Shown: positions 27,621-37,743 of the stretch, piece by piece
Layout: every line of letters begins with the position of its first letter
Numbering within the stretch: position 1 is the first letter of the stretch
Source of the DNA: Bacteroidia bacterium
Lineage (GTDB): Bacteria; Bacteroidota; Bacteroidia; Flavobacteriales; Flavobacteriaceae
Reading direction: 5' to 3'
Length of the DNA stretch: 64,000 nt
NCBI GenBank assembly: GCA_030429455.1
Contig: JAUIFC010000002.1
Location: 1-64,000 of the forward strand
Made by a program: the position numbers and the translations under genes
Notes under the pieces: generated by a model
Databases searched by the model: none
What the model saw: the letters and a program-made list of their open reading frames with translations, nothing else
Told to the model about the DNA's origin: nothing

Positions 27621-30600
27621 ATGCGCAAAGGCATTGTTTATATCACATTCTTAATATTTAGCTTTTCTTCTCAGGCTCAAACAATTATAAACAAGAGTTT
27701 TAAAGTAAGGGACAGTATAGTCTTGGATTCTATAAGCATAAGTCCTTTCGATTTTAAGGTTCAAGGCAATGAAAAAATATTAGATACAAGCTTTTACGAC
27801 ATAAGTTTTTCCAAAGCGACACTTTATCCAAAGCAAAAATTAAAAGATAGTTTTAGCGAAATTCAGGTTTTTTATTACCCTTTGCCAAAATTCCTCACAC
27901 AAACGTATAGTCTTTATGATAGGCGTTTAATTGTAAAAGAAAACACAAACAAGGACAGTTATTTTGATTTGATTAAATCTGAAAAATCTCAAATTACTTC
28001 TCCATTTCAGGGCTTAAATACGGTGGGAAATATTTCAAGGGCAATAGTTGTGGGTAATAATCAAAATACAGTAACTCAATCTGAATTAGATTTACAAATT
28101 TCTGGAAAAATTTCGCCCAATGTTACTTTACGTGCCTCAATACAAGATGCCAATGTGCCAACACAAACCAATGGGTTTTCTCAGCGTCTGGACGAATTTG
28201 ACCAGATATTTATAGAATTACAAGGGCCTAATTGGGGAATAAGAGCAGGAGATATAGATCTTGTTGAGCAGAACTCTTTTTTCGGGGCTTTTACCAAAAG
28301 GGTTCAAGGACTTAGAGTCGAAGCAGGTTTTGGCGACGATGAGCACAAAACAAATGTCAGTGCTTCTGGCGCATTGGTGAGAGGTGTTTTTGCAAGAGCA
28401 GAACTAGTGGCTCAAGAAGGCAATCAAGGCCCTTACAAAATTAATGGACCAAATGGAGAATTGTTTGTGCTGCTTGTCTCCGGAAGCGAAGCCGTTTTTG
28501 TAAACGGCAGACGATTACAACGTGGTGAGAATTTCGATTACGTTATAAATTACAACGCGGGCGAACTGATTTTTAATCCCACATTTCCAGTGACTTCAGA
28601 AATGAGAATTGTTGTCGAATATCAATATACCGAACAGAATTTCACTCGAGTTGTGGCTCACGGAAAAGCGTCTCATCAAGCTGAAAAATGGCGCATGAAT
28701 GGCATGTACTTTGTCGAAAGCGATTTGAAGAATCAACCCTTACAACAAAATTTGAACCAAGCGCAAGTCGAAGCTTTGGCAAATGCTGGCGACAACCAAG
28801 ATTTAATGTTTATTCCAAGTGCTGTGGAAACCGAATTTTCTGAAAACAGGATTCAATATACAAAACAAGTCATTGAGGGGATTGAAGCTTTTGTGCTTTC
28901 TAATAATACAGAGGATGTTCTTTTCAATGTCGTTTTTACCGATGTTGGTGCAAATCAAGGAAATTATATTTTGACAAATGACAATGCTGTAACCAATGTT
29001 TATGAATTTGTGCCTCCATCAAATGGTGTTCCACAAGGTAATTTTGAGCCTATTCGTCAACTTATTGCGCCTCAGAATCTTGAAGTTGCCTCGGTAAACG
29101 GAACTTACAAAGTGGCCAATAAGACAACTGTAAATTACGAATTGGCGATAAGCCAAAACGACAAAAACTTGTTTTCAGAAATTGATGATAATAATAACTC
29201 TGGTCTTGCAGGACGACTTAATATTCAACAAAATATTTTACAAACCAAAGACACGCTGGCCCTAGATGTTGGAGTAGATGTCAACTATATTGACAAGGAT
29301 TTTACACCTATACAAAGACTTTTTAATGTCGAATTCAGAAGAGATTGGAACATAGATAATGCCCTAGGAAATCAGGTTCTTACAGATGTTTATACTAAAA
29401 TGAATTGGAAAAATAAATTAAATTCAACCTATAGATTTCAACAATTGGATTTTTCGGAGAGTTTTAGTGGCAATAAACATGTGTTGAATTCTAAAATGGA
29501 TTTGGAGAAGCTTCAATTTCAATTGAATACGAGTGTGCTGAATGCCGAATCGGAACAGTTTAAAACAGATTTTTTTAGATTAAATGCTCAATCGACTTAC
29601 AGTCTAAAGAAGTATTGGATTGGTGCAAAAGTAGATTTGGAAGATGTTCAGGAGTTTGATATCACACAAGATGCGTTGACTGCAAAGTCGCAACGTTTTC
29701 AGGATTATGAAAGTTTTCTTGGCGTAGGAGACAGCACCAAAGTCCATGTGCAATTGGGTTATAGGTATCGGGAGACCGATAGTTTAATGGATGGAAATTT
29801 GGCAAGGTCTTCAACATCAAATGACATTTATCTTAAATCGACTTTAATAAAAAATAAAGCTTCACAGTTGAATGTTTTTGCCAATTATAGAACAATAAAA
29901 TTCGATAGACCAGGAGTTCAAGACCGTGAAATTGTGAATGCTAGAATTCAATACAACCAAAACCTATTTAAGCAGAAAATCACTTTTAGAACGACTTATG
30001 AAACGAATAGTGGTACTGTGGCAAGACAAGATTTTACATTTGTTCAAGTTGAACCTGGTCAAGGTCAATTTACATGGGTGGATTATAATTCTAATGGCAT
30101 TCAGGAACTTGACGAGTTTGAGGTTGCTCAATTTCAAGATCAAGCGGAATATGTGCGGGTATTATTGCCTAATCAGGTGTTTGTTGGAGTAAATCAAAAT
30201 CGCTTTTCCAACCAGATGAATATCAATTTGCGCTCATGGGAGAAAGAGAAGGGAATAAAAAAAATGTTTTCACATTTTTTCAATCAGACGGCGTTCAGTA
30301 TCGACAGGCAATTGGCAAGAGATGCCAATGCTATAGAAATCAATCCATTTTCTTCTGGTAATTCTGAGGAGTTGGCACTCCTTTCAAATTTTAGAAACAC
30401 CTTGTTTTTTAACCGTGGTAGACAAAAATATACCAATTCCTACACGTATATATCCAATGTAAATAAAAGTTTGTTAAGTACTGGTTTACAGGATAATATA
30501 CTTGAAAGTCATCAGTGGGATTTCCTTCACAAGTTTGGTGAAACTTGGTTGTTGAATACCAATTTGAGTTACACATTGAACGAGAGTATTTCAGAAAATT

Positions 30601-31019
30601 TTGACAATAGAAATTTTGAATTAAATGCAAATGAAGCTCGCCTAAAACTATCCTATTTGTTATCCAACGAAAAGCGCTTTGATGTGTATTACGAATATAA
30701 ATCTCAGGAAAACTTAACTGGAGACGAAACACTTACACAACAAACCGCTGGCGTGTCTTTTACCTTTATCAATGGAAGTAAATACAACATCAATGGAGAT
30801 GTAAACTACATCAAAAACATATTTGAAGGCGATAGTTTTTCGCCAGTTGCTTTTACCATGTTAGAAGGCTTACAACCTGACGACAATTTTACATGGAATC
30901 TATTTCTGCAGCGTAAGATTACGTCTTTTCTAGACTTAAATCTAAATTATTCAGGTCGAAACTCTTCAGGCTCTAGAACCATTCATACTGGGAGTGTTCA
31001 ATTAAGGGCTTATTTTTAA
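27621..31019 (+). CDS. Large outer-membrane beta-barrel protein, uncharacterised Bacteroidota family
   Basis: An 1132-aa protein with a signal peptide (cleavage near SSQAQ). The middle part (about 140-350) contains ISRAIVVGNNQN, LRASIQDANVPTQTNG and EFDQIFIELQGPNWGIRAGD. It then has a module with VLLVSGSEAVFVNGRRLQRG and YVINYNAGELIFNP, a pattern found in very large Bacteroidota surface proteins, loosely like parts of SprA. The remainder is alternating amphipathic strands with many aromatic and Asn residues, ending in LRAYF with a terminal aromatic, as expected for an outer-membrane barrel. Function unknown. Its last 18 bases overlap the convergent transglycosylase gene. Confidence 0.75.
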   Translation: MRKGIVYITFLIFSFSSQAQTIINKSFKVRDSIVLDSISISPFDFKVQGNEKILDTSFYDISFSKATLYPKQKLKDSFSEIQVFYYPLPKFLTQTYSLYDRRLIVKENTNKDSYFDLIKSEKSQITSPFQGLNTVGNISRAIVVGNNQNTVTQSELDLQISGKISPNVTLRASIQDANVPTQTNGFSQRLDEFDQIFIELQGPNWGIRAGDIDLVEQNSFFGAFTKRVQGLRVEAGFGDDEHKTNVSASGALVRGVFARAELVAQEGNQGPYKINGPNGELFVLLVSGSEAVFVNGRRLQRGENFDYVINYNAGELIFNPTFPVTSEMRIVVEYQYTEQNFTRVVAHGKASHQAEKWRMNGMYFVESDLKNQPLQQNLNQAQVEALANAGDNQDLMFIPSAVETEFSENRIQYTKQVIEGIEAFVLSNNTEDVLFNVVFTDVGANQGNYILTNDNAVTNVYEFVPPSNGVPQGNFEPIRQLIAPQNLEVASVNGTYKVANKTTVNYELAISQNDKNLFSEIDDNNNSGLAGRLNIQQNILQTKDTLALDVGVDVNYIDKDFTPIQRLFNVEFRRDWNIDNALGNQVLTDVYTKMNWKNKLNSTYRFQQLDFSESFSGNKHVLNSKMDLEKLQFQLNTSVLNAESEQFKTDFFRLNAQSTYSLKKYWIGAKVDLEDVQEFDITQDALTAKSQRFQDYESFLGVGDSTKVHVQLGYRYRETDSLMDGNLARSSTSNDIYLKSTLIKNKASQLNVFANYRTIKFDRPGVQDREIVNARIQYNQNLFKQKITFRTTYETNSGTVARQDFTFVQVEPGQGQFTWVDYNSNGIQELDEFEVAQFQDQAEYVRVLLPNQVFVGVNQNRFSNQMNINLRSWEKEKGIKKMFSHFFNQTAFSIDRQLARDANAIEINPFSSGNSEELALLSNFRNTLFFNRGRQKYTNSYTYISNVNKSLLSTGLQDNILESHQWDFLHKFGETWLLNTNLSYTLNESISENFDNRNFELNANEARLKLSYLLSNEKRFDVYYEYKSQENLTGDETLTQQTAGVSFTFINGSKYNINGDVNYIKNIFEGDSFSPVAFTMLEGLQPDDNFTWNLFLQRKITSFLDLNLNYSGRNSSGSRTIHTGSVQLRAYF

Positions 31020-32552
31020 AACCATTCCTGGTTTTAGGCTATTGCCTCTAAGGTTATTAAGTTCTTTAAGATTGCTAATGCTTACATTCTTGAATTTCTG
31101 AGAAATGCTCCAAAGAGAATCACCTTGTTTCACCGTATAAGTGGCATTGGAATTGGCTATTTTTTGAGGTGTTTTCTTTTTGGATGTAGAAGCTTTCGCA
31201 ACATGATCAAAATTGGTAGATCTTGGATATATCGTCAGTCGTTGTCCAATTCTTAAATTATTAGACCTCAAACCATTCCATCGCTTAATTTGTGAAACCC
31301 TCACACCATATTTTCTAGCAATTCTTCCCATATAATCACCAGAGCGAACACGATATCTAATTCTGTCACCCATTTTAACGTATTGGGGTAATTTTTCTTT
31401 GGACTTTTTAATATTTTCTTGAGCGTAATTATATACTTCTTGTTCGTTTGAGACATAAAGGCCTAAGGCTTTGTAAGGCAATCGAAGGGTATATTTTCTG
31501 GATTTGTCCTCAGGAATAATATTAAGTTTATAGCTTGGATTTAGGAATTCTATAAAATTTATATCGGTATTCGTTATTTCGGCAACTTGGTCAAATTTGA
31601 TGAGGTTTTTTGCCTGAATTGTGTCTGTTGCAATGTAAGGTGTATAGCCTAAACTGGGTTTCAAGCCATATAATTCAGCGTTTTCAAAAATGTACATCAC
31701 GGCGAAAAATGCTGGAACATAACCAGAAGTTTCTCGAGGTAAAAACGATCGAATGGCCCAATAGTTTTTCTGTCCTCCACTTCTTCTTATGGCTTTGTTT
31801 ACATTTCCCGGACCAGAGTTATAAGCAGCCAATGCCAAATTCCAATCGTCGAAAATAGAGTAGAGGTCTCTTAAATACTTAGCTGCTGCTTCTGTGGATT
31901 TTATAGGGTCCATTCGCTCATCAACATAACTGTTGACATGAAGATCGTATATTTTTCCTGTTTGAAACATAAATTGCCAAAGGCCGGTTGCGCCAACCCA
32001 AGATTTTGCTTTTGGGTTTAAAGCCGACTCGACTATGGCTAGGTATTTTAACTCCAGCGGTATGTCATACTTGTCAAAAATTTCTTCAAACATAGGAAAG
32101 TAGTAGGTGCTCAGACTGAGTAATCTTTCATTGATGCCTTTGTCTCTTTTTAAATAAAATTTAATAACATTCTCTAAATCTGGGTGGTAGCCAATATCTA
32201 AAGGCGTTTGAGCATTGAGATTTGCAAGATTTTTTTTCAAGGCCTCAGAATCGAGTTTGAAATTTATTTTTTTATCAAAACTGTTGTTTTTAATAGCATC
32301 TTCTTGAACTTTAAACATAGACGAGTTTGCCAATAGAGCTTGCCATGAAGAATCTATAATCATGGTCTTTTTAAAGTCTTCAAAAAACCATACCAAGGTG
32401 TCAGATTCTAAGGTTTTTATAAGCACTTTGTCAAGTTTGGAATTCGAGAAGTTTTTACTCACATCGCTTTGCTGAGCATTTAGGTTGCTAAACGTAAAAC
32501 AGGTCAATAAAGAGAAGGTAAACAAAAATTTAATGGACTTATAATCAGGCAT
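31002..32552 (-). CDS. MltD-like lytic transglycosylase with two LysM domains
   Basis: A 516-aa periplasmic enzyme expected to cleave peptidoglycan glycan strands to 1,6-anhydro ends. The ATG at 32552 gives a good signal peptide (MPDYKSIKFLFTFSLLTCF...LNAQ); the start nine codons earlier would add a poor leader. The SLT domain has the catalytic glutamate E175 in LAIVESALNPKAKSWVG, GLWQFM and LALAAYNSGPGNVNKA. Two LysM modules follow (YRVRSGDYMGRIARKYGV and YTVKQGDSLWSISQKF), which bind peptidoglycan. Its 3' end overlaps the convergent barrel gene by 18 bases. Confidence 0.93.
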   Translation of the reverse strand: MPDYKSIKFLFTFSLLTCFTFSNLNAQQSDVSKNFSNSKLDKVLIKTLESDTLVWFFEDFKKTMIIDSSWQALLANSSMFKVQEDAIKNNSFDKKINFKLDSEALKKNLANLNAQTPLDIGYHPDLENVIKFYLKRDKGINERLLSLSTYYFPMFEEIFDKYDIPLELKYLAIVESALNPKAKSWVGATGLWQFMFQTGKIYDLHVNSYVDERMDPIKSTEAAAKYLRDLYSIFDDWNLALAAYNSGPGNVNKAIRRSGGQKNYWAIRSFLPRETSGYVPAFFAVMYIFENAELYGLKPSLGYTPYIATDTIQAKNLIKFDQVAEITNTDINFIEFLNPSYKLNIIPEDKSRKYTLRLPYKALGLYVSNEQEVYNYAQENIKKSKEKLPQYVKMGDRIRYRVRSGDYMGRIARKYGVRVSQIKRWNGLRSNNLRIGQRLTIYPRSTNFDHVAKASTSKKKTPQKIANSNATYTVKQGDSLWSISQKFKNVSISNLKELNNLRGNSLKPGMVLKISP

Positions 32553-32632
32553 AAAATGGATATTAAAAAAGAAGGTCAAAATAATATTTTAATAATAATT
32601 TGCATATTATTTAAAGATTTTTTTAAATAAAA

Positions 32633-32660
32633 AAAACCCAAAGAAAAAACTTTGGGTTTT
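32633..32660 (-). terminator. Terminator for DUF4293 gene
   Basis: AAAACCCAAAG and CTTTGGGTTTT form an 11-bp stem with an A6 loop; on the minus strand it is followed by a long T tract. Confidence 0.85.
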
Positions 32661-32684
32661 GCACTAAATATACTAAGGTAAAGA

Positions 32685-33089
32685 CTATCTAAAACGATCT
32701 GCAGATTTTACAAGTTCATCATCTCTTTTGATGCCCCTAAGAGCTAATACAATACAAACAATAGAAATGAAAGGAATGATGATCCAAATACCCTTCTGCG
32801 AAAAATTAAATTCTCCAGGTAGTGTTAGCAAAGTGTATGCTAGAAAGCCTAGTACGACAGAGTTTAAAACAAAAATTGTCATACCTAACTTGCTTTGAAG
32901 ACTTCTGTTTTTATATGAAAACAAGGTCCAGAAAGAAAGAAGTATAACCAATATAAAGACAACTAAATATTCAAAAGCAAAAGACTCAATGATATTAACA
33001 AGTTGATCTATTGTTTTGAAGAAAAAAGAAGCAACAACATTAATAATGATGATAACAATTAAATAAATGCTTTGAATTCTTTGAATCAT
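32685..33089 (-). CDS. DUF4293 family four-helix membrane protein
   Basis: A 134-aa protein with four predicted membrane helices (about 5-28, 38-58, 68-92 and 98-118) and the N-terminal MIQRIQSIYLIV typical of DUF4293. Function unknown. It is divergent from rho, a neighbour arrangement I recall from other flavobacteria but cannot verify here. A minus-strand TATTTTTG box lies at 33110-33117. Confidence 0.85.
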   Translation of the reverse strand: MIQRIQSIYLIVIIIINVVASFFFKTIDQLVNIIESFAFEYLVVFILVILLSFWTLFSYKNRSLQSKLGMTIFVLNSVVLGFLAYTLLTLPGEFNFSQKGIWIIIPFISIVCIVLALRGIKRDDELVKSADRFR

Positions 33090-33109
33090 ATGTTCTTTAA
33101 AAAGGATTG

Positions 33110-33117
33110 CAAAAATA
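33110..33117 (-). promoter_or_regulatory. Putative -7 box for DUF4293 gene
   Basis: CAAAAATA on plus reads TATTTTTG on minus, 20 bases before the ATG at 33089. Confidence 0.45.
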
Positions 33118-33279
33118 GAGGTTTATTTGCAAAAAACTAAATTTAAAAGAAAAATATGTTGTATTATTGCAATGCATAATTGCTGATGGCAATTTCTCAA
33201 TGCATAAACAACTCAACAACTTCTTCAAAGGTTAATATTACAAATTTTAGTATAGTTAATAACGCTTTTTTATTTATAC

Positions 33280-35007
33280 ATGTTCGAAATCATAGAATTA
33301 AAGTCAAGAAAATTGGCTGAATTACAACAAATCTCAAAAGATTTGTCTATCCCAAAATACAGAGGGCTTAAAAAATTAGATTTAGTTTATAAAATATTGG
33401 ATTTTCAAGCTTCTAATCCGAATGAAGTAAAGTCCTATTTGGATTCTTCTAGTACCAAAGAAGAAAAAGTAGAGGTGAAAAAAGAAGTAAAAGTTGAAAA
33501 TGTTGAAAAAAAGCCAACAAATCAAAGAAAACCACGAAAACCGAGAACTGTACGTTCTAAAACTTCAACGGCAGTTTCCAAAAAGGAAGAAAACACAATA
33601 GAGGAAAAACCTAAAGTGGAAGATAAAAAAACGGAAAACCGAGAGCAAAAAAGAGAAAATCCTAGACAAAAGTCGGTAAGAAGAGATAATGAATCGAACA
33701 ACAAACCTTCAAGATCTCATCAAAAGCAATCTCCTCAAAGTAATCAAAGTCAAAAGAATTCGGTTGAACAACAAAATAATCAGAATCAAACCAAATCTGC
33801 AGATCAGCCAAGTGTAAAGACAGATCAAAATTCGCCCCAAACGGCCGAAAAACCTCAAAACGAAAACAAATACAGACATCCGCAGTATGAGTTCGATGCG
33901 TTAATTCAATCAGAAGGGGTTCTGGATATTATGCAAGATGGGTATGGCTTTTTAAGGTCATCAGATTACAATTATTTGTCTTCTCCAGACGATATTTATT
34001 TGTCACAATCTCAAATTAAATTATTTGGACTTAAAACAGGAGATACAGTTCTTGGAGAAGTTAGACCGCCTAAAGAAGGTGAGAAATATTTTCCATTAAT
34101 TAAGATTATTAAAATAAATGGACTTGATCCTAAGGTGGTTAGAGATAGAGTGTCATTTGAGCACTTAACGCCGCTGTTCCCGCAAGAAAAACTGAATATT
34201 GCAGACAAGGGCAATAATATTTCAACTAGAATAATCGATTTGTTTTCGCCAATAGGCAAAGGGCAACGCGGAATGATTGTAGCACAGCCAAAGACTGGTA
34301 AAACAATGTTGTTAAAAGATGTCGCCAATGCCATTGCGGCCAATCATCCAGAAGTTTACCAAATTGTACTTTTAATTGACGAACGTCCAGAAGAAGTAAC
34401 CGATATGCAGCGTCATGTTAAAGGCGAAGTAGTTGCTTCAACTTTTGATAAAGAGGCACATGAACACGTAAGAGTGGCTAATATTGTGATCGAAAAAGCA
34501 AAACGATTGGTAGAATGTGGCCATGATGTGGTTATTCTTTTAGATTCTATTACTCGATTGGCGAGGGCTTACAATACGGTTCAGCCAGCAAGTGGAAAGG
34601 TCTTAAGTGGTGGTGTTGATGCCAACGCATTACATAAACCAAAACGTTTCTTTGGTGCAGCACGAAACATAGAAAATGGTGGCTCTCTTTCTATCATTGC
34701 CACGGCTCTTATCGATACAGGATCTAAAATGGACGAAGTTATTTTTGAAGAATTTAAAGGAACAGGTAATATGGAATTGCAGTTAGATAGAAAAATATCT
34801 AACAGAAGAATATTCCCTGCTATCGATTTGAATTCCTCAAGTACACGTCGTGATGATTTATTACATCATGAAAATACATTGCAGAAAATGTGGGTGTTAA
34901 GAAAATACCTTAACGATATGAACCCTATTGAAGCGATGGAATTCATTCACGACCGAATTAAACAAACCCGAAGCAACGAAGAGTTTTTAGTAACTATGAA
35001 TAGTTGA
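33280..35007 (+). CDS. rho: Transcription termination factor Rho
   Basis: Hexameric RNA-dependent helicase that ends transcription. The 575-aa protein has an N-terminal Rho_N helical domain ([21 protein letters not shown]) and then an insert of about 150 residues (about 60-205) made mostly of Lys, Glu, Gln, Asn, Ser and Pro. A cold-shock-like RNA-binding domain ([20 protein letters not shown]) and the RecA-like ATPase follow, with Walker A PKTGKT (337-342), [14 protein letters not shown] as Walker B/R loop, and [20 protein letters not shown]. Polar inserts in Rho occur in Bacteroidota and Actinobacteria; they may bind extra RNA or phase-separate, which cannot be read here. Confidence 0.97.
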   Translation: MFEIIELKSRKLAELQQISKDLSIPKYRGLKKLDLVYKILDFQASNPNEVKSYLDSSSTKEEKVEVKKEVKVENVEKKPTNQRKPRKPRTVRSKTSTAVSKKEENTIEEKPKVEDKKTENREQKRENPRQKSVRRDNESNNKPSRSHQKQSPQSNQSQKNSVEQQNNQNQTKSADQPSVKTDQNSPQTAEKPQNENKYRHPQYEFDALIQSEGVLDIMQDGYGFLRSSDYNYLSSPDDIYLSQSQIKLFGLKTGDTVLGEVRPPKEGEKYFPLIKIIKINGLDPKVVRDRVSFEHLTPLFPQEKLNIADKGNNISTRIIDLFSPIGKGQRGMIVAQPKTGKTMLLKDVANAIAANHPEVYQIVLLIDERPEEVTDMQRHVKGEVVASTFDKEAHEHVRVANIVIEKAKRLVECGHDVVILLDSITRLARAYNTVQPASGKVLSGGVDANALHKPKRFFGAARNIENGGSLSIIATALIDTGSKMDEVIFEEFKGTGNMELQLDRKISNRRIFPAIDLNSSSTRRDDLLHHENTLQKMWVLRKYLNDMNPIEAMEFIHDRIKQTRSNEEFLVTMNS

Positions 35008-35177
35008 TCACTATCTGGTAGATTTTAATGTTCAAATTTTTTCATTCTTCAGACTAGAATTCCTAGAATTGGTTGAATTTTAATTTTATAGCAAAACATT
35101 TTTAAACCGAACTCTTCTCTTTTATAACTGAAAAGTCCAGTGTTTTATTAATGCGTTTGGTATTTCAGCTTTTACTT

Positions 35178-35256
35178 ATACTATTTGTGATTTGAAATTA
35201 TTGCAAAAGAAATTGAAGGCTAAGAGAAGAATTCTGCTTTAACTGTTATTTCAGTT
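35178..35256 (+). repeat. Dispersed hairpin element, copy B (degenerate)
   Basis: The left arm plus flank (35178-35214) matches the element at 63964-64000 over 37 bases with four transitions, and the first 28 bases match copy A at 7769. The right arm survives only as weak similarity near TTATTTCAGTT (35246-35256). Confidence 0.75.
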
Positions 35257-35288
35257 CTTGGTAATTTTATAAACCGGGTTTGTTACCT

Positions 35289-36053
35289 TTAAGTAACGAT
35301 AACTTCTATTCCTAAATGTTCTAAGGCTATTTTATCTTTTTTGGCAATTTCTGAATCTGTTATCAATACATCCATATCTTGAATATCAACGATTTTTCCA
35401 AAACTACGTTTTCCAATTTTTGAGGAATCTGCTAAGACGATTACTTTTTCGGAGGCTTTAATCATGGCTTTGTTTAGCTGAGCTTCTAATGCGCTGGAGG
35501 TTGTCAGGCCAAATTCCAAGTCTATGCCATCCACGCCTAGAAATACTTTATTGCACGAATAGTCTTTAAGAGTTTGTTCGGCGATAGAGCCAATAACAGA
35601 ATTTGAGCTTTTTCGTACATTACCACCTAATTGAAGGGTTTTGATATTTTCATAATTACAAAGTTCTACAGAGACGAATAAAGACGAGGTGACCACGGTA
35701 AGTTTGTCAAAGTCTCCCAACAATTTGGCAAGGTAAAGGACTGTTGTTCCAGAGCCTAGAATAATATAGTCTCTGTTGTTTATAAGCGTTAAACTTTTTT
35801 CTGCTATTTTTTTCTTTTGGTCAACTTGGATGCTTTCTTTTTCGCCAATATTCCTTTCAAAAGCATAAAGAGACTGTTTACTTGCGCCTCCATGAGTCCT
35901 GTATAATAACCCTTTGTGTTCTAAAAAACTAAGATCTTTTCGAATCGTTACAGAAGAAACATCAAATTTGTCGCACAAATTTTGCACCCTTACAAACCCA
36001 GCTTCGTTGAGTTCTGTAAGAATTTGCATTTGTCTTTCGTTTATGCCATCCAT
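35289..36053 (-). CDS. DeoR/GlpR-family transcriptional regulator
   Basis: A 254-aa repressor with an N-terminal winged helix-turn-helix (VQNLCDKFDVSSVTIRKDL, GLLYRTHGGA) and a DeoR sensor domain of the sugar-phosphate isomerase fold (YIILGSGTTVLYLAKLL, LQLGGNVRKSSNSVIG, VFLGVDGIDLEFGLTTS). It is divergent from glpD and glpK, so it very likely represses glycerol use and responds to glycerol-3-phosphate. The 106-base gap holds a tandem GTTTCGT repeat that may be its operator. A minus-strand TATATTTG box lies five bases ahead of the ATG. Confidence 0.92.
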   Translation of the reverse strand: MDGINERQMQILTELNEAGFVRVQNLCDKFDVSSVTIRKDLSFLEHKGLLYRTHGGASKQSLYAFERNIGEKESIQVDQKKKIAEKSLTLINNRDYIILGSGTTVLYLAKLLGDFDKLTVVTSSLFVSVELCNYENIKTLQLGGNVRKSSNSVIGSIAEQTLKDYSCNKVFLGVDGIDLEFGLTTSSALEAQLNKAMIKASEKVIVLADSSKIGKRSFGKIVDIQDMDVLITDSEIAKKDKIALEHLGIEVIVT

Positions 36054-36058
36054 AAAAG

Positions 36059-36066
36059 CAAATATA
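36059..36066 (-). promoter_or_regulatory. Putative -7 box for the DeoR-type gene
   Basis: CAAATATA on plus reads TATATTTG on minus and ends five bases before the ATG at 36053, predicting an almost leaderless mRNA. Confidence 0.45.
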
Positions 36067-36104
36067 TAATTTTATGATTGTTAACCATAAATTAATGTAA
36101 TTAT

Positions 36105-36121
36105 GTTTCGTAAAGTTTCGT
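36105..36121. promoter_or_regulatory. Candidate GlpR operator, tandem GTTTCGT
   Basis: GTTTCGT occurs at 36105-36111 and again at 36115-36121, ten bases apart, about one helical turn, just upstream of the glpD -7 box. DeoR-family proteins bind short repeated sites in such intergenic gaps. Confidence 0.5.
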
Positions 36122-36128
36122 TTATTAT

Positions 36129-36136
36129 TATTTTTG
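36129..36136 (+). promoter_or_regulatory. Putative -7 box for glpD
   Basis: TATTTTTG matches TAnnTTTG, 23 bases before the TTG start of glpD at 36160. Confidence 0.5.
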
Positions 36137-36159
36137 CATGTAAACAAAACTAAACGGAA

Positions 36160-37731
36160 TTGATTTCAAGAAAAAACCAACTTAAAGCAATTGAAAAATC
36201 AGAGCTTTGGGATTTTGTAATTATAGGAGGAGGAGCAAGTGGTTTAGGTGCCGCTGTAGATGCTTCTTCAAGAGGTTTTAAAACGGTGCTATTTGAAAAT
36301 GTAGATTTTGCAAAAGGAACATCAAGCAGAAGCACAAAACTAGTTCATGGTGGTGTGCGTTATCTGGCGCAAGGCAACATATCTTTGGTTAAAGAAGCTT
36401 TAGAAGAAAGAGGTTTGTTGGCAAAAAATGCAAGGCATTTATTTAAAAATCAGAAGTTTGTAATTGCTAATTACAGTTGGTGGCAGCGATGGTATTATCT
36501 TATTGGTTTGACTATTTACGATCTGTTAGCTGGAAAATTGGGAATCGGGAAGACAACAAGTGTTGGAAAAAAATCGACTTTAAAGAGGTTGCCAAACCTA
36601 ATAAAAAAGGGCTTATCAGGAAGTGTGATTTATCATGACGGCCAATTTGATGATTCTAGATTGGCTTTAAATTTAGCACAAACCGCAATCAAGCATGGCG
36701 CAGTGGTCATGAATCATATGAAAGTCGTGGATTTGATAAAAGACCAAAATGGTAAACTAAAAGGTGTTTACGTCCAAGATAAAGAAACAAAACGAAAGTA
36801 TGCGTTGTTCACCAAAGTAGTTTTAAACGCAACAGGTGTTTTTTCCAATAAAATCATGAAATTGGATGGTAGAAAAAAACATGGTTTAAAAATTGTACCA
36901 AGTCAAGGTGTTCATCTTGTGATAGATGCCTCTTTTTTAGGTGGAACAGAAGCGTTGATGATTCCTAAGACCAAAGATGGTCGCGTGTTGTTTGCTGTGC
37001 CTTGGCACAATAAATTATTATTAGGTACTACAGATACACCCATTAAAAAATCAAAATATGAACCAATTGCCTTGGACGAAGAAATTGATTTTATTCTCGA
37101 AACTGCAGCTCAGTATTTAGAAAAAAAAGTAACGAGAAAGGATGTACTTTCTGTATTTGCAGGTCTAAGGCCATTAGTTGCTCCAGAGGGTGATAAGAAA
37201 AATACAAAGGAAATATCCAGAGGGCATAAAATCATTGTTTCCGATTCAGGCATGTTTTCCATTGTAGGCGGCAAATGGACTACCTATCGACACATGGCTG
37301 AGGAGATGGTGGACAAGGCCATTGCATATCATCAATTGGAGTTTAGGCCATGTCAAACAAGAGAATTAAGTATTCATGGTAACGTAAAAGAGACTTCAAA
37401 TACAGATTCACATTATTACATTTATGGCAGTGAAGTTCAGGAAGTATTCAATCTAATCGCTCAGAAGCCAGAATACAATGAGCGAATACATCCCGATTAC
37501 GACTTCAAAATTGGAGAAATTGTATGGTCTGTTCGTAACGAAATGGCAAGAACAGTTGAAGATATTTTAGCAAGAAGAAATCGTTTGTTATTTTTAGACG
37601 CAAGAGCAGCCATTCAAGCAGCTCCTATGGTTGCAAAGATTTTGGCTGAGGAACTAGGGAAAAACTCAACATGGGTAAAACAGCAGGAAGAGGAATTTAT
37701 TAATGTGGCAAGGGCCTATGTTTTATCTTAA
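36160..37731 (+). CDS. glpD: Glycerol-3-phosphate dehydrogenase (FAD)
   Basis: Oxidises glycerol-3-phosphate to dihydroxyacetone phosphate and passes electrons to quinone at the membrane. The 523-aa protein starts with an FAD-binding dinucleotide fold (FVIIGGGASGLGAA) and has the GlpD signature SSRSTKLVHGGVRYLAQ, VPSQGVHLVID, PWHNKLLLGTTDTPI and SIVGGKWTTYRHMAEE. The start is TTG at 36160: no in-frame ATG precedes the FAD motif. It is followed after 12 bases by glpK. Confidence 0.95.
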   Translation: MISRKNQLKAIEKSELWDFVIIGGGASGLGAAVDASSRGFKTVLFENVDFAKGTSSRSTKLVHGGVRYLAQGNISLVKEALEERGLLAKNARHLFKNQKFVIANYSWWQRWYYLIGLTIYDLLAGKLGIGKTTSVGKKSTLKRLPNLIKKGLSGSVIYHDGQFDDSRLALNLAQTAIKHGAVVMNHMKVVDLIKDQNGKLKGVYVQDKETKRKYALFTKVVLNATGVFSNKIMKLDGRKKHGLKIVPSQGVHLVIDASFLGGTEALMIPKTKDGRVLFAVPWHNKLLLGTTDTPIKKSKYEPIALDEEIDFILETAAQYLEKKVTRKDVLSVFAGLRPLVAPEGDKKNTKEISRGHKIIVSDSGMFSIVGGKWTTYRHMAEEMVDKAIAYHQLEFRPCQTRELSIHGNVKETSNTDSHYYIYGSEVQEVFNLIAQKPEYNERIHPDYDFKIGEIVWSVRNEMARTVEDILARRNRLLFLDARAAIQAAPMVAKILAEELGKNSTWVKQQEEEFINVARAYVLS

Positions 37732-37743
37732 AATTACATATCG

